NCBI GenBank assembly: GCA_001899715.1
Contig: MKWI01000006.1
Span: 124,001-188,000, forward strand
Direction of reading: 5' to 3'
DNA: 64,000 nt
Origin: Sphingobium sp. 66-54
Lineage (GTDB): Bacteria > Pseudomonadota > Alphaproteobacteria > Sphingomonadales > Sphingomonadaceae
The notes beneath the pieces were generated by a model. That model was not told the DNA's origin, did no database searches, and worked only from the letters and a program-made list of their open reading frames with translations. A program made the position numbers and the translations under genes. This document shows positions 52,219-60,532 of the stretch, in pieces (the first letter of the stretch is position 1; each line of letters opens with the position of its first letter).

Positions 52219-54048
52219 TCAGTAAACGTCGCGCTGGTAGCGGTGATCGGCTTGCAGCGAGCGGACATAATCCTCCGCCGCCTCGCGCCCGATGCGGGCC
52301 TGCTCGGCGACGATGTCGATCAGCGCGGTGTGCACGTCCGGCGCCAGATTGCTGGCATCGCCGCAGACATAAACATGCGCGCCCTCCTCCAGCCAGGCAA
52401 ACAGGTCGCGGCCCTGCTCTTTCAGGCGATGCTGGACATAGACCTTCTCAGTCCTGTCGCGAGAGAACGCCACGTCCATGCGGGTGAGCGTGCTGTCCTT
52501 GAGCCAGCTCTGCCACTCGGTCTGGTAGAGGAAGTCGGTGCGGAAATTGCGCTCGCCGAAGAACAGCCAGCTCCGCCCCGTCGAACCCCGCGCCTCGCGC
52601 TCCTGCATGAAGGCGCGATAAGGCGCCACGCCGGTACCCGCCCCGATCATGATGATCGGCGCATCGTCGCCCGGCAGGCGGAAATGCGGATTGCTCTGCA
52701 CGTACACAGGCAGCGTGGCATCCGGCGCGACACGGTCGGCGAGCATGCCCGAGACGACGCCGCTGCGCGCTTCGCCATGCAGTTCGTAGCGCACCGGCGA
52801 GACGGTGAGATGTGCCTCCTCCGGCATGGCGGCCAAGCTGGAGGCGATAGAGTAGAGGCGCGGCTGGAGCGGCCGCAGCGCGCTCACGAAGCCTTGCGGC
52901 ATCACGTCCTTGACCGGGAAGCGCCGCACCACGTCGATAATATGGTGGGTGCGCAGGAACACGGCGCGCTCGCCGGCATGCTCCTCGTCCAGAAGCTGCT
53001 TCAGGGCGGATGCCTCGCTCAGCATTGCCCAATAATCGAGGAAACGCGGCACCACCGCCGTGATCTCGAACCGGTGCGTCAACGCCTCGCCGATCGCCAC
53101 CATCTGCCCCTTGAGGTCAAACGTGGCATCGGGCGACAGACCCAGCGCGTCGAGCAGTGCGGCGACCGTGGCGGGATCGTTCGAGGCGGCGATGCCGAGC
53201 GCATCTCCCGGTTCATAGGTGAGGCCGGAGCCGGCCAGCGAGAATTCGATATGCCGCGTTTCCTTGCTCGATCCGCGCCCGACGATGGGAATATTCTCGA
53301 TGACGGTGGCCGGAAACGGATTGCGCTTATCATGGGCGCCCGCCGTTGCCGCGCTGAGCGCCTCCACCGGCGCCACGCTTGCCGCCACCGCCGGTGCACT
53401 CATCTCCGCACCCAGCTTGGCGACGATCGCGTCGACCCAACTCTCGGCATTCTCCTCATAATCGACATCGCACTCGACGCAGTCGATCAGCCGCTGCGCG
53501 CCCAGTTCCTCCAGTCGCTTGTCGAGCCGCTTGCCGCCCTGGCAGAAGAACTCATAGCTGGTGTCGCCCAGCGCCAGCACGGCAAAGCGCACGTCCGGCA
53601 GCTTGGGCGCCTTGCGTCCTTCGACGAACTCGAAGAAGGCCGTCGCCGGCTGCGGCGGATCGCCGTCGCCATGGGTGCTGACGACCACGAGCAGATCCTG
53701 CTCCTGGCCCAGCTCGCGCTGCTTGTAGTCCGCCATGTCGGCGACCTTTGGCGTGAGACCGGCCGCCTCTGCGGCCTTGGCCAGATCCTTGGCGATCTGG
53801 GCGCTATTGCCAGTCTCGGTCCCGTAGAGAATGGTGAGTTTGCGTGCCGCCGGTGCGGTCGCGGCTGCCGCGACAGCCTCAGGAAACGACGCGGTCTGCG
53901 GAAGGGCTTGCCGCAGACCGGCGTCGAATCCAGCAAAATAACCGCTGAGCCAGCGCGCCTGCACCGACCCGAGCGACTGCGATAATTGTTCTATCAGTCG
54001 CCACTGCTCCAGGGTGAAGGCCTGCCCTGGCGGGTCAGTCATGGTCAT
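52219..54048 (-). CDS. cysJ: Sulfite reductase flavoprotein alpha-component
   Basis: This is a 609-residue NADPH-dependent diflavin reductase. The flavodoxin domain (KLTILYGTETGNSAQIAKDLAKAAEAAG, VVVSTHGDGDPP, VLALGDTSYEFFC) is followed by an FAD domain (RLYSIASS) and an NADPH domain (PIIMIGAGTGVAPYRAFMQER, WLFFGERNF, VYVCGDA) ending in the conserved RDVY. It passes electrons from NADPH via FAD and FMN to CysI. It is the first gene of the operon; the AT-rich stretch before it probably holds the sulfur-responsive promoter. Confidence 0.97.
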   Translation of the reverse strand: MTMTDPPGQAFTLEQWRLIEQLSQSLGSVQARWLSGYFAGFDAGLRQALPQTASFPEAVAAAATAPAARKLTILYGTETGNSAQIAKDLAKAAEAAGLTPKVADMADYKQRELGQEQDLLVVVSTHGDGDPPQPATAFFEFVEGRKAPKLPDVRFAVLALGDTSYEFFCQGGKRLDKRLEELGAQRLIDCVECDVDYEENAESWVDAIVAKLGAEMSAPAVAASVAPVEALSAATAGAHDKRNPFPATVIENIPIVGRGSSKETRHIEFSLAGSGLTYEPGDALGIAASNDPATVAALLDALGLSPDATFDLKGQMVAIGEALTHRFEITAVVPRFLDYWAMLSEASALKQLLDEEHAGERAVFLRTHHIIDVVRRFPVKDVMPQGFVSALRPLQPRLYSIASSLAAMPEEAHLTVSPVRYELHGEARSGVVSGMLADRVAPDATLPVYVQSNPHFRLPGDDAPIIMIGAGTGVAPYRAFMQEREARGSTGRSWLFFGERNFRTDFLYQTEWQSWLKDSTLTRMDVAFSRDRTEKVYVQHRLKEQGRDLFAWLEEGAHVYVCGDASNLAPDVHTALIDIVAEQARIGREAAEDYVRSLQADHRYQRDVY

Positions 54049-54394
54049 GGACGCGTCTACCTCGTACGGCCGGCTCCCTCCTGCGCTCCGGCCCGATTGC
54101 TCGGAATCCTCTCCGGACGCGATTGTGTCGAAGCACGTTTTACTAGGTCTGGAAGCGTGCCGCCTCCCGACCCATAAGGCAAATGCATATTATTTTTGGT
54201 TCATATAGATATTCTTCTTCTAAAATGGCGCAAACCCCCGGATGAGCGTGCGCCCGCGCGATTGACGCCAAACACGCACCTCACCGTGCCCACTGCCACG
54301 ACACAGGCCCCTTGCGTCCGGCCGCATAGGCCGCCAATAGCGCGCGGCGCTTCGCAAGCGGCACATCGAAAAACAAGAAGGACGACACGCGCCC
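54049..54394. other. Divergent regulatory region between cysJ and an MFS gene
   Basis: No gene is seen. A conspicuously AT-rich island (about 54180-54226, with ATATTATTTTTGG and CATATAGATATTC) stands out from the GC-rich surroundings. It is a candidate site for a LysR-type CysB/Cbl activator and the cysJ promoter. No riboswitch fold was recognised. Confidence 0.45.
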
Positions 54395-55612
54395 ATGACC
54401 GGATCGACCACGCTTTCGCCGCTTCGTTATCGCGCTTTCATGCTGATCCTGCTGGGCAGCCTGCTGTCCAACTTCGGCAACGCGATCCAGTCGGTCGGCG
54501 CGGCCTGGCAGATGACCATCACCGGCCAGCCCGCCGACATCGTAGCGCTGGTGCAGAGCGCCACCAACCTGCCGATCATGCTGCTCGCCCTGCCGGCGGG
54601 CGCGTGGGCGGACATGTTCGACCGGCGCACCGTGATGCTCGCCGCGCAGATCGGCATGATGCTGCTCTCGGTGCTACTGGCGGCGTTGAGCTTCGCCGGT
54701 GTCGTCGCGCCCGCCGTCGTCATCGGCCTTACCGCGCTGCTCGCCTGCGGGGTCGCCTGCTTCAACCCGGCGCTGGCCGCGTCGATCGGCAGCATCGTGC
54801 CGCGCATCGAACTGGCGGCGGCGGTGGCGCTCAATATCCTCGCCTTCAACGTCGCACGCAGCCTCGGCCCGGCGGTAGGCGGCGCGATCGTGGCGGTCGG
54901 TGGCGCCAAGACCGCCTTCGTCGCCAATGCGCTGAGCTACGTCGCCGTCATCGTGATCCTCTGGCGCTGGCGCCCGCAAACGCCGCCGCCGACCCAGCGC
55001 CCGCCGCTGCTCGCCGCGATCCGGGAGGGTTTCCGCCATGCCGGTCGCTCGCGCGAGGTGCGCACCATCCTGCTGCGCGCCATCACCTTCACCACCACCG
55101 GCGCGGCCGCCTGGGCCCTGATGCCGCTGGTCGCCAGCGATCTGCTCGACGCAGGATCCGCCGTATTCGGCCTGCTGCTCGGCGCGCTGGGTCTGGGTGC
55201 CGTAATCGGCGCCGGCAGCGCGACCTGGTTCCGCACGCGCTTCTCCAGCGAGGCGATCATCCGCGCCGCCAGCATTCTCTACGGGCTTGGCTGCGTTGGT
55301 GTCGCGCTGCAACCGGGCCTGCCCGCCATGCTCGTCCTGCTGGTGCTGAGCGGCGCGGGTTGGGTGCAGGCGCTCTCCGGCTTCTCCGTGGCGGGGCAAC
55401 TTTGGTCGCCCCGCGCGCTGGTCGGGCGAATCACGGCAATGGTGAGCAGCCTCACCTTCGGCGGCATTGCGCTGGGGAGCTGGCTGTGGGGCCACTTCGC
55501 CGAGGGTCACGGCGTGGCGATGGCGATCATGCTTTCCGGCATCGGCATGATCGTCTTGCCGGTCATCGGCCTCCTGTTCCCCATGCCGCGGCACGAGGCG
55601 GCCGCCCACTGA
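54395..55612 (+). CDS. MFS transporter (EntS/MFS_3-like exporter)
   Basis: This is a 405-residue major facilitator with about 12 helices. The N-terminus SPLRYRAFMLILLGSLLSNFGNAIQSVGAAWQM and the motif A-like loop PAGAWADMFDRRTVMLAAQ match the EntS-like MFS_3 group, which exports siderophores, drugs or other small molecules. AAGGACG lies before the ATG. It stands alone, divergent from cysJ, and the substrate is unknown. Confidence 0.88.
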   Translation: MTGSTTLSPLRYRAFMLILLGSLLSNFGNAIQSVGAAWQMTITGQPADIVALVQSATNLPIMLLALPAGAWADMFDRRTVMLAAQIGMMLLSVLLAALSFAGVVAPAVVIGLTALLACGVACFNPALAASIGSIVPRIELAAAVALNILAFNVARSLGPAVGGAIVAVGGAKTAFVANALSYVAVIVILWRWRPQTPPPTQRPPLLAAIREGFRHAGRSREVRTILLRAITFTTTGAAAWALMPLVASDLLDAGSAVFGLLLGALGLGAVIGAGSATWFRTRFSSEAIIRAASILYGLGCVGVALQPGLPAMLVLLVLSGAGWVQALSGFSVAGQLWSPRALVGRITAMVSSLTFGGIALGSWLWGHFAEGHGVAMAIMLSGIGMIVLPVIGLLFPMPRHEAAAH

Positions 55613-55700
55613 GCGTCGCGCTGACGCGCAAGGCCGCTACCCGGCCTTTCCGGCCGTTTTTCGATATCGGGTGCGGCTCTCCGCTCGACCGGAGGATACG

Positions 55701-55742
55701 GCGCAAATTTATTGCGCTTATCAACCGAAAAGATGATCTTTT
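55701..55742 (+). promoter_or_regulatory. Two palindromes upstream of ctaD
   Basis: GCGCAA-ATTTA-TTGCGC (55701-55717) and AAAAGAT-G-ATCTTTT (55728-55742) are perfect inverted repeats 10 bases apart in an AT-rich patch. This lies 90 bases after the MFS stop and about 160 bases before ctaD. They look like regulator sites; the second is followed by TT and could also aid termination. Confidence 0.4.
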
Positions 55743-55899
55743 TTGAAATATGCGCAATTGGTAGATCATTGCCGGAAACGACCCGCCGGCCGGTCATTCC
55801 TGGTTACTTGCGTCCCCCGCGACAGCGCGGCCTCGTGCCCGGCTTCGCTCGTGGGCGCATCGTCTGGCGCTCGTTTCCACTGAAAGACTGGAGGCGACG

Positions 55900-57546
55900 A
55901 TGGCAGAGGCTGCCAATCCCACACTAGATCACCTGGAGGCGGCGCACGAAGACCACAAGCCGTCCTTCTTCATGCGTTGGTTCATGTCCACCAATCATAA
56001 GGACATCGGCACCCTCTACCTCATCTTCTCGATCACGGCCGGCGTCATCGGCGCGGCCGTGTCGGGCATGATGCGCCTCGAACTCGCCGCGCCCGGCATC
56101 CAGTATCTCCCCATGTGGAGCGGCAGCGACGATTATGCCGCCGCGCTCCATCTCTGGAACGTGCTGGTGACGGCGCACGGCCTCATCATGATCTTCTTCG
56201 CGATCATGCCCGCCATGCTCGGCGCCTTCGGCAACTGGTTCATCCCGATCATGATCGGCGCGCCCGACATGGCGTTCCCGCGCATGAACAACATCAGCTT
56301 CTGGCTGCTGGTGCCGTCCTTCATCCTGTTCATCAGCTCCGCTTTCGTGCCAGGCGGCACCGGCCACGGCGCCGGCACCGGCTGGACGATGTATCCGCCG
56401 CTCTCCACCTCAGGCTCGCCCGGACCGGCAGTGGATATGGTCATCCTCGCCATGCACATCGCGGGCGCCAGCTCCATCCTCGGTGCGATCAACTTCATCA
56501 CCACCATCCTCAACATGCGCGCGCCGGGCATGACGCTGCACAAGATGCCGCTGTTCTGCTGGGCCGTGCTCGTCACCGCCTTCATGCTGATCTTCGCGCT
56601 GCCGGTGCTCGCCGCCGCGATCACCATGCTGCTCACAGACCGCAATTTCGACACGACCTTCTTCGATGCGGCACGGGGCGGCGATCCGATCCTCTACCAG
56701 CACCTGTTCTGGTTCTTCGGCCACCCTGAAGTCTACATCATGATCCTGCCGGGCTTCGGCATCATCAGCCAGGTGGTCTCCACCTTCAGCCGCAAGCCGG
56801 TATTCGGCTATATCGGCATGGCCTATGCCATGGTGGCGATCGCGATCATCGGCTTCCTCGTGTGGGCGCACCATATGTTCACCGTCGGCCTGTCGATGAA
56901 CGCCAAGCTCTATTTCTCGGCCGCCTCCATGGTGATTGCGGTGCCGACCGGCATCAAGATCTTCTCCTGGCTGGCGACGATGTGGGGCGGTTCGCTCACC
57001 TTCAAAACACCGCTGCTCTGGGCGCTGGGCTTCATCTTCATGTTCACCATCGGCGGTGTGACCGGCGTGGTGCTCGCCAACGGCGGCATCGACGATGCGT
57101 TGCAGGACACCTACTACGTCATCGCCCACTTCCACTATGTGCTGTCGCTGGGCGCCATCTTCTCCCTCTTCGCGGCCTTCTACTACTGGTTCCCGAAGAT
57201 GACCGGAAAGATGTACAGCGAGCTGCTCGGCCAGCTCCATTTCTGGGTGTTCTTCATCGGCGTGAACATCCTGTTCTTCCCGATGCATTTCCTGGGCATG
57301 AGCGGCATGCCGCGCCGCATCCCGGACTATCCGGCCGCCTATGAAATGTGGAACCATATCGCCTCGCTCGGCTATGCCGTCATGGCGGTCGGCATGGTGT
57401 TCTTCTTCCTGAACATCTTCTGGTCGCTGTTGCGCGGCGCGCCGGCCGGCGACAATCCGTGGGGCGAAGGCGCCGCAACGCTGGAGTGGACGCTCTCCAG
57501 CCCGCCGCCCTATCACCAGTTCGAGACGCTGCCGCAGATTCACTGA
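55900..57546 (+). CDS. ctaD: Cytochrome c oxidase subunit I (aa3 type)
   Basis: This is a 548-residue haem-copper oxidase subunit I with 12 helices, starting with GGAGG five bases before the ATG. It carries [15 protein letters not shown], the D-channel segment [27 protein letters not shown] (Glu, CuB His and cross-linked Tyr), WAHHMFTVG (CuB His pair), the K-channel Lys in TGIKIFSW and [10 protein letters not shown] (haem ligands). This marks a proton-pumping A1-type oxidase. Subunit II (ctaC), ctaB, ctaG and ctaE are not adjacent, which is unusual. Confidence 0.96.
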   Translation: MAEAANPTLDHLEAAHEDHKPSFFMRWFMSTNHKDIGTLYLIFSITAGVIGAAVSGMMRLELAAPGIQYLPMWSGSDDYAAALHLWNVLVTAHGLIMIFFAIMPAMLGAFGNWFIPIMIGAPDMAFPRMNNISFWLLVPSFILFISSAFVPGGTGHGAGTGWTMYPPLSTSGSPGPAVDMVILAMHIAGASSILGAINFITTILNMRAPGMTLHKMPLFCWAVLVTAFMLIFALPVLAAAITMLLTDRNFDTTFFDAARGGDPILYQHLFWFFGHPEVYIMILPGFGIISQVVSTFSRKPVFGYIGMAYAMVAIAIIGFLVWAHHMFTVGLSMNAKLYFSAASMVIAVPTGIKIFSWLATMWGGSLTFKTPLLWALGFIFMFTIGGVTGVVLANGGIDDALQDTYYVIAHFHYVLSLGAIFSLFAAFYYWFPKMTGKMYSELLGQLHFWVFFIGVNILFFPMHFLGMSGMPRRIPDYPAAYEMWNHIASLGYAVMAVGMVFFFLNIFWSLLRGAPAGDNPWGEGAATLEWTLSSPPPYHQFETLPQIH

Positions 57547-57625
57547 CGACAGCAGACGGCTGGAGGCACTAGCGGGGCGAGCGAGGCAAATAGACCCGGC
57601 CGCCCCGCAAGACTCATCCCGCAAG

Positions 57626-57653
57626 CGGCGGCCCCGAACCATCGGGGCCGCCG
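57626..57653 (+). terminator. Strong hairpin after ctaD
   Basis: CGGCGGCCCCGA (57626-57637) and TCGGGGCCGCCG (57642-57653) form a perfect 12-bp stem with a 4-base loop, about 80 bases after the ctaD stop. Only TT follows, so it is a hairpin terminator with a poor T-tract. Confidence 0.7.
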
Positions 57654-57725
57654 TTCGCATGGGGGGAGAGCGGCACAAAGGAATGTCCGCAAGACAAAGC
57701 CCACGCCGCTTGATAGATTCACCCG

Positions 57726-58727
57726 ATGGGCTTTCTCTTTCCTTGGAAGCGGGCCGACGTCGCGATCGACTTCGGCACCGCCAATTTACGGGTCATCAGG
57801 CTCCACGACGGCGTGGTGTTCGACGAACCGTCTCTCTGCTGCTTCACGCAGGGCGGCCCGACATCCGCGCTCATCGCGGCCGGCAACGAAGCGCAGCCGA
57901 TGCTGGACCGCACACCGGCCCATCTACGGATCCGGCGCCCCTTGCGCCGGGGCGTGCTGCAAGACCTCGACACGGCGCGCGAGATGCTGCGCTATGCGCT
58001 CGCCCGCATGCCGGAAGGGCGGCGCGCCCGGGCAACGCGCGGCCTGTTCGGCGTGCCTGCCGATGCCACGGCCGCCGAGCGATCGGCCCTGCTGACCGCC
58101 GCGCATGATGCCGGCTTCCGGTCCGCCCAGCTCGTCGCCGAGCCGTTCGCCGCAGCTATCGGTGCCGAATTGCCGGTTCAGGAACCGGTCGGCACCATGA
58201 TCGTCGAATGCGGCGCCGGCACGACCGAGGTCGCCGTGCTCTCGCTCGGCGGCATCGTCCTCACCCGGTCGGTGCGCCGGGGCGGGGCAGCCCTGGACCG
58301 GGCGATCGTGGATCACCTCCATTTCCGGCACAAATTCCTGATCGGCGACGCGACTGCCGAAGCCATTAAGCACGATTATGTGCGGGCGCGCCTTGCATCC
58401 GACACCGCCGGGGACGCCACTCTCCAGATCAAGGGCCGCAGCCTCGGCTCGGGCATGCCGACAACCATCGCCGTACCGCTGACCGAACTGGACCAGGTCG
58501 TCGAAAAGCATGTGGCGCAGATCATCGACGTGGTGCGCAACGTCCTGCTCGCCACGCCGCCCGAACTCAGCCACGATATCCATGACCGCGGCATCGTGCT
58601 CACCGGCGGCAGCGCGCTTACCCCTTTGCTGCAAAGCATGATCGCCAGCGCGACGGGTCTCTCCGTCATCCTCGCGCCCAACCCCACGCACTGCGTCGCC
58701 AACGGCCTGCACCGCATGCTGGGCTAA
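57726..58727 (+). CDS. Divergent MreB-like actin homologue
   Basis: This is a 333-residue protein of the MreB/Hsp70 actin fold. Phosphate-1 loop ADVAIDFGTANLRV, catalytic-helix segment FGVPADATAAERSALLTAAHDAG, VAEPFAAAIGAELP, phosphate-2 loop MIVECGAGTTEVAVLSLGGIV and adenosine motif GIVLTGGSALTPLL are all recognisable. The phosphate-2 loop departs from the usual DIGGGTT (ECGAGTT). The N-terminus MGFLFPWKR could be a membrane-binding amphipathic segment. No mreC, mreD, pbp2 or rodA is adjacent, so this is an orphan paralogue of unknown role. Confidence 0.85.
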   Translation: MGFLFPWKRADVAIDFGTANLRVIRLHDGVVFDEPSLCCFTQGGPTSALIAAGNEAQPMLDRTPAHLRIRRPLRRGVLQDLDTAREMLRYALARMPEGRRARATRGLFGVPADATAAERSALLTAAHDAGFRSAQLVAEPFAAAIGAELPVQEPVGTMIVECGAGTTEVAVLSLGGIVLTRSVRRGGAALDRAIVDHLHFRHKFLIGDATAEAIKHDYVRARLASDTAGDATLQIKGRSLGSGMPTTIAVPLTELDQVVEKHVAQIIDVVRNVLLATPPELSHDIHDRGIVLTGGSALTPLLQSMIASATGLSVILAPNPTHCVANGLHRMLG

Positions 58728-58839
58728 CTCTCAGGCGCGAGAGGCAGCGGGGCGCACTCACCGGGATCGCTTCCGCCGGTCAGGAGACGAGCGCAAGCGT
58801 CCGCTCCTCGCCTCCGAATAGCAGCAATAGGACAACCTC

Positions 58840-58917
58840 GCGCTCCTGCGAAAGCAGGAGTCCAGGGCGGCAGAGACGTGCGGCTGGGTTCTGGGCTCCT
58901 GCCTTCGCAGGAGCACG
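58840..58917. repeat. REP/BIME-like palindromic repeat, copy H
   Basis: The left unit (58841-58860) has a GAAA loop and is followed by the flank CCAGGGCGGCAGAG. The spacer ends GGCTGGGTTCTGG before the intact inverted unit (58895-58914). It lies between the convergent MreB-like and ECF sigma genes. The upstream tag is absent. Confidence 0.85.
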
Positions 58918-58989
58918 AGATGCTATGGGAAACGCCTTCGGTGACGCCCTCTTGGAAAGCCCCATTCCCCAAGAAACGTCCCCCTCATC

Positions 58990-59682
58990 TCACTCCATGC
59001 GGTCGACTGCCTCCAGCACCCGCCGGGTCATCGCCTCGCAGTCGGCACCGGCGAAGGGGAAGCTGCCCTTGAGCGACGTCTCCAACTCCGGCGCCAGCGC
59101 CTCGCGCAGCATCCGGCGCGCACGGGAAAGGCGGGTCTTGACCGTCGCCGGCACCACGCCAAGCACCTGCGACGTTTCCTCGACGCTTAGCCCTTCCACA
59201 TCGCGCAGCACGAAGACGAGCCGGTAGATATCCGGCAGGTGGCTCACAGCCGCCTCGATCATCCGGCGGATTTCCTGCCGGGCCAGCGTCTGCTCCGGTG
59301 TGCCGCTGCCTGTCGATCCGCGCATCATCGCGCTCCTATATTCATCGAGATGGACGACCGACTCCGGGTCCAGCCGCGCGCGGCGGCGCATGTCCGTCCG
59401 CCGTTTGCCGAGCGCTTCGTTGATGACGATGCGCGTCAGCCAGGTCGAGAGGCTCGACGCACCCGTAAACCCGCCGATCGACGCAAAGCCCTTGAGATAA
59501 GCCGATTGCACCGCATCCTCCGCCTCCGCCCGATTGCGCAGGATGCTCCAGGCCGCGCGGAAAAGCCGCTGGTTATTGCGGGTAGTGACAACACGAACCG
59601 CCTGCCGGTCTCGCGCCGCGACGCGCGCAGCCAGCTCCAGGTCCGGCAGGACCGTATAATCTATCTGCCGTTCCGCGCTCAT
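58990..59682 (-). CDS. ECF-family RNA polymerase sigma factor
   Basis: This is a 230-residue sigma-70 of the extracytoplasmic type. Region 2 spans RLFRAAWSILRNRAEAEDAVQSAYLKGF..TWLTRIVINEALGKRR, and region 4 is LPDIYRLVFVLRDVEGLSVEETSQVLGVVPATVKTRLSRARRMLREAL. The C-terminal tail contains GADCEAMTRRVLEAVDRME, a segment seen in proteins with a zinc-finger-like end. No anti-sigma gene is adjacent. It lies 12 bases downstream of folE and is probably co-transcribed with it. Confidence 0.92.
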   Translation of the reverse strand: MSAERQIDYTVLPDLELAARVAARDRQAVRVVTTRNNQRLFRAAWSILRNRAEAEDAVQSAYLKGFASIGGFTGASSLSTWLTRIVINEALGKRRTDMRRRARLDPESVVHLDEYRSAMMRGSTGSGTPEQTLARQEIRRMIEAAVSHLPDIYRLVFVLRDVEGLSVEETSQVLGVVPATVKTRLSRARRMLREALAPELETSLKGSFPFAGADCEAMTRRVLEAVDRME

Positions 59683-59694
59683 AATCGCTCTCCC

Positions 59695-60363
59695 TTACCA
59701 TTGAGTCCGTTTGATATCGAGCGACGCCAGCAGTTCGGCACGCAAATGGCGGTCGCGCTCGAAGTCGCCGAGCCAGCAACGCGTCACCAGCGAGACGCCA
59801 TGCTGATTGACCCCGCGCGTCGCCATGCAGGCATGGTTCGCCTCGATGATGACGGCGACGCCGTGCGGCGCCAGCGCATCGTTGAGGCAATGCGCGATCT
59901 GATCGGTCAGCCGTTCCTGGATCTGGAGCCGCCGCGCGAACGCCTCGACCAGCCGTGAGAGCTTGGAGATACCCACCACCCGGCCGTCTGGCCGATAGGC
60001 GATATGGGCGCGGCCGGTGATCGGCGCGAGATGATGCTCGCAGGTCGAGACCAGCGGAATATCCCGCAGCAATACCGTGTCGCGATAACCGGCCGCTTCC
60101 TCGAACACTGTGCGCAGCAGCGCCGCCGGGTCGATACGATAGCCGGAGAACCATTCGCGATAGGCGCGCGCGACACGGGCGGGCGTATCGCGAAGCCCCT
60201 CGCGTGCCGGATCGTCACCGGTCGCGGCGATAAGCGTGCGGATCGCCGTCTCGATCTCGGCCGTGGAGGGGCGCGGCCGGACGGAACCCGCCGCCTCCTC
60301 CCGGATTGCATCGAGCGCGGGGCGCTCACTCGTGTCGACGGTCGTCTCGCTATCCAATGTCAC
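59695..60363 (-). CDS. folE: GTP cyclohydrolase I
   Basis: This is a 222-residue FolE. The zinc and active-site residues are in DIPLVSTCEHHLAPITGRAHIAY and IEANHACMATRGVNQHG; EGLRDTPARVARAYREWFSGY and ISKLSRLVEAFARRLQIQERLT are also typical. It makes dihydroneopterin triphosphate, the first step to folate or other pterins. The N-terminal 35 residues are variable. It leads a two-gene unit with the ECF sigma factor and is divergent from the ferritin-like gene across a 170-base region containing a 40-base inverted repeat. Confidence 0.95.
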   Translation of the reverse strand: MTLDSETTVDTSERPALDAIREEAAGSVRPRPSTAEIETAIRTLIAATGDDPAREGLRDTPARVARAYREWFSGYRIDPAALLRTVFEEAAGYRDTVLLRDIPLVSTCEHHLAPITGRAHIAYRPDGRVVGISKLSRLVEAFARRLQIQERLTDQIAHCLNDALAPHGVAVIIEANHACMATRGVNQHGVSLVTRCWLGDFERDRHLRAELLASLDIKRTQW

Positions 60364-60390
60364 CGCTGTCCTTCCATCTTGCCGGATCCG

Positions 60391-60480
60391 CCGTGTTGGA
60401 TACCGCTACGGCAAAAAAGTGCCCGGCGGCCGTACCGAAATTTCCCGGCACCTTTTTTGCCGCCCGGCATCCAATGCGGG
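60391..60480. promoter_or_regulatory. Mirrored promoter-like inverted repeat between folE and the ferritin-like gene
   Basis: Reading outwards, both sides show GGCAC, a run of T, TTGCCG, three bases, CGG or GG, ATCCAA, two bases and CGG. On the plus strand this is GGCACCTTTTTTGCC (60447-60461) then ATCCAA; on the minus strand GGCACTTTTTTGCC (60423-60410) then ATCCAA. The plus copy fits the sigma-54 pattern GGCAC-N5-TTGC with the correct 12-base GG-to-GC offset; the minus copy is one base short. Alternatively it is a shared operator. A transcript across it would form a strong hairpin. Confidence 0.55.
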
Positions 60481-60532
60481 CGACTGCGCCGGAGCAAGGA
60501 CCGGATCGGCAGTCCGCACAGGGAGATCAGAC

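Noticed and set aside
54049..54394. A SAM or other sulfur riboswitch before cysJ
   Set aside because: No conserved riboswitch core or pseudoknot pattern could be recognised; only AT-rich sequence is evident.
15225..58917. The repeated palindromes as a CRISPR array
   Set aside because: Copies are scattered over more than 40 kb, are not tandem, have no unique equal-length spacers, and no cas gene is present.
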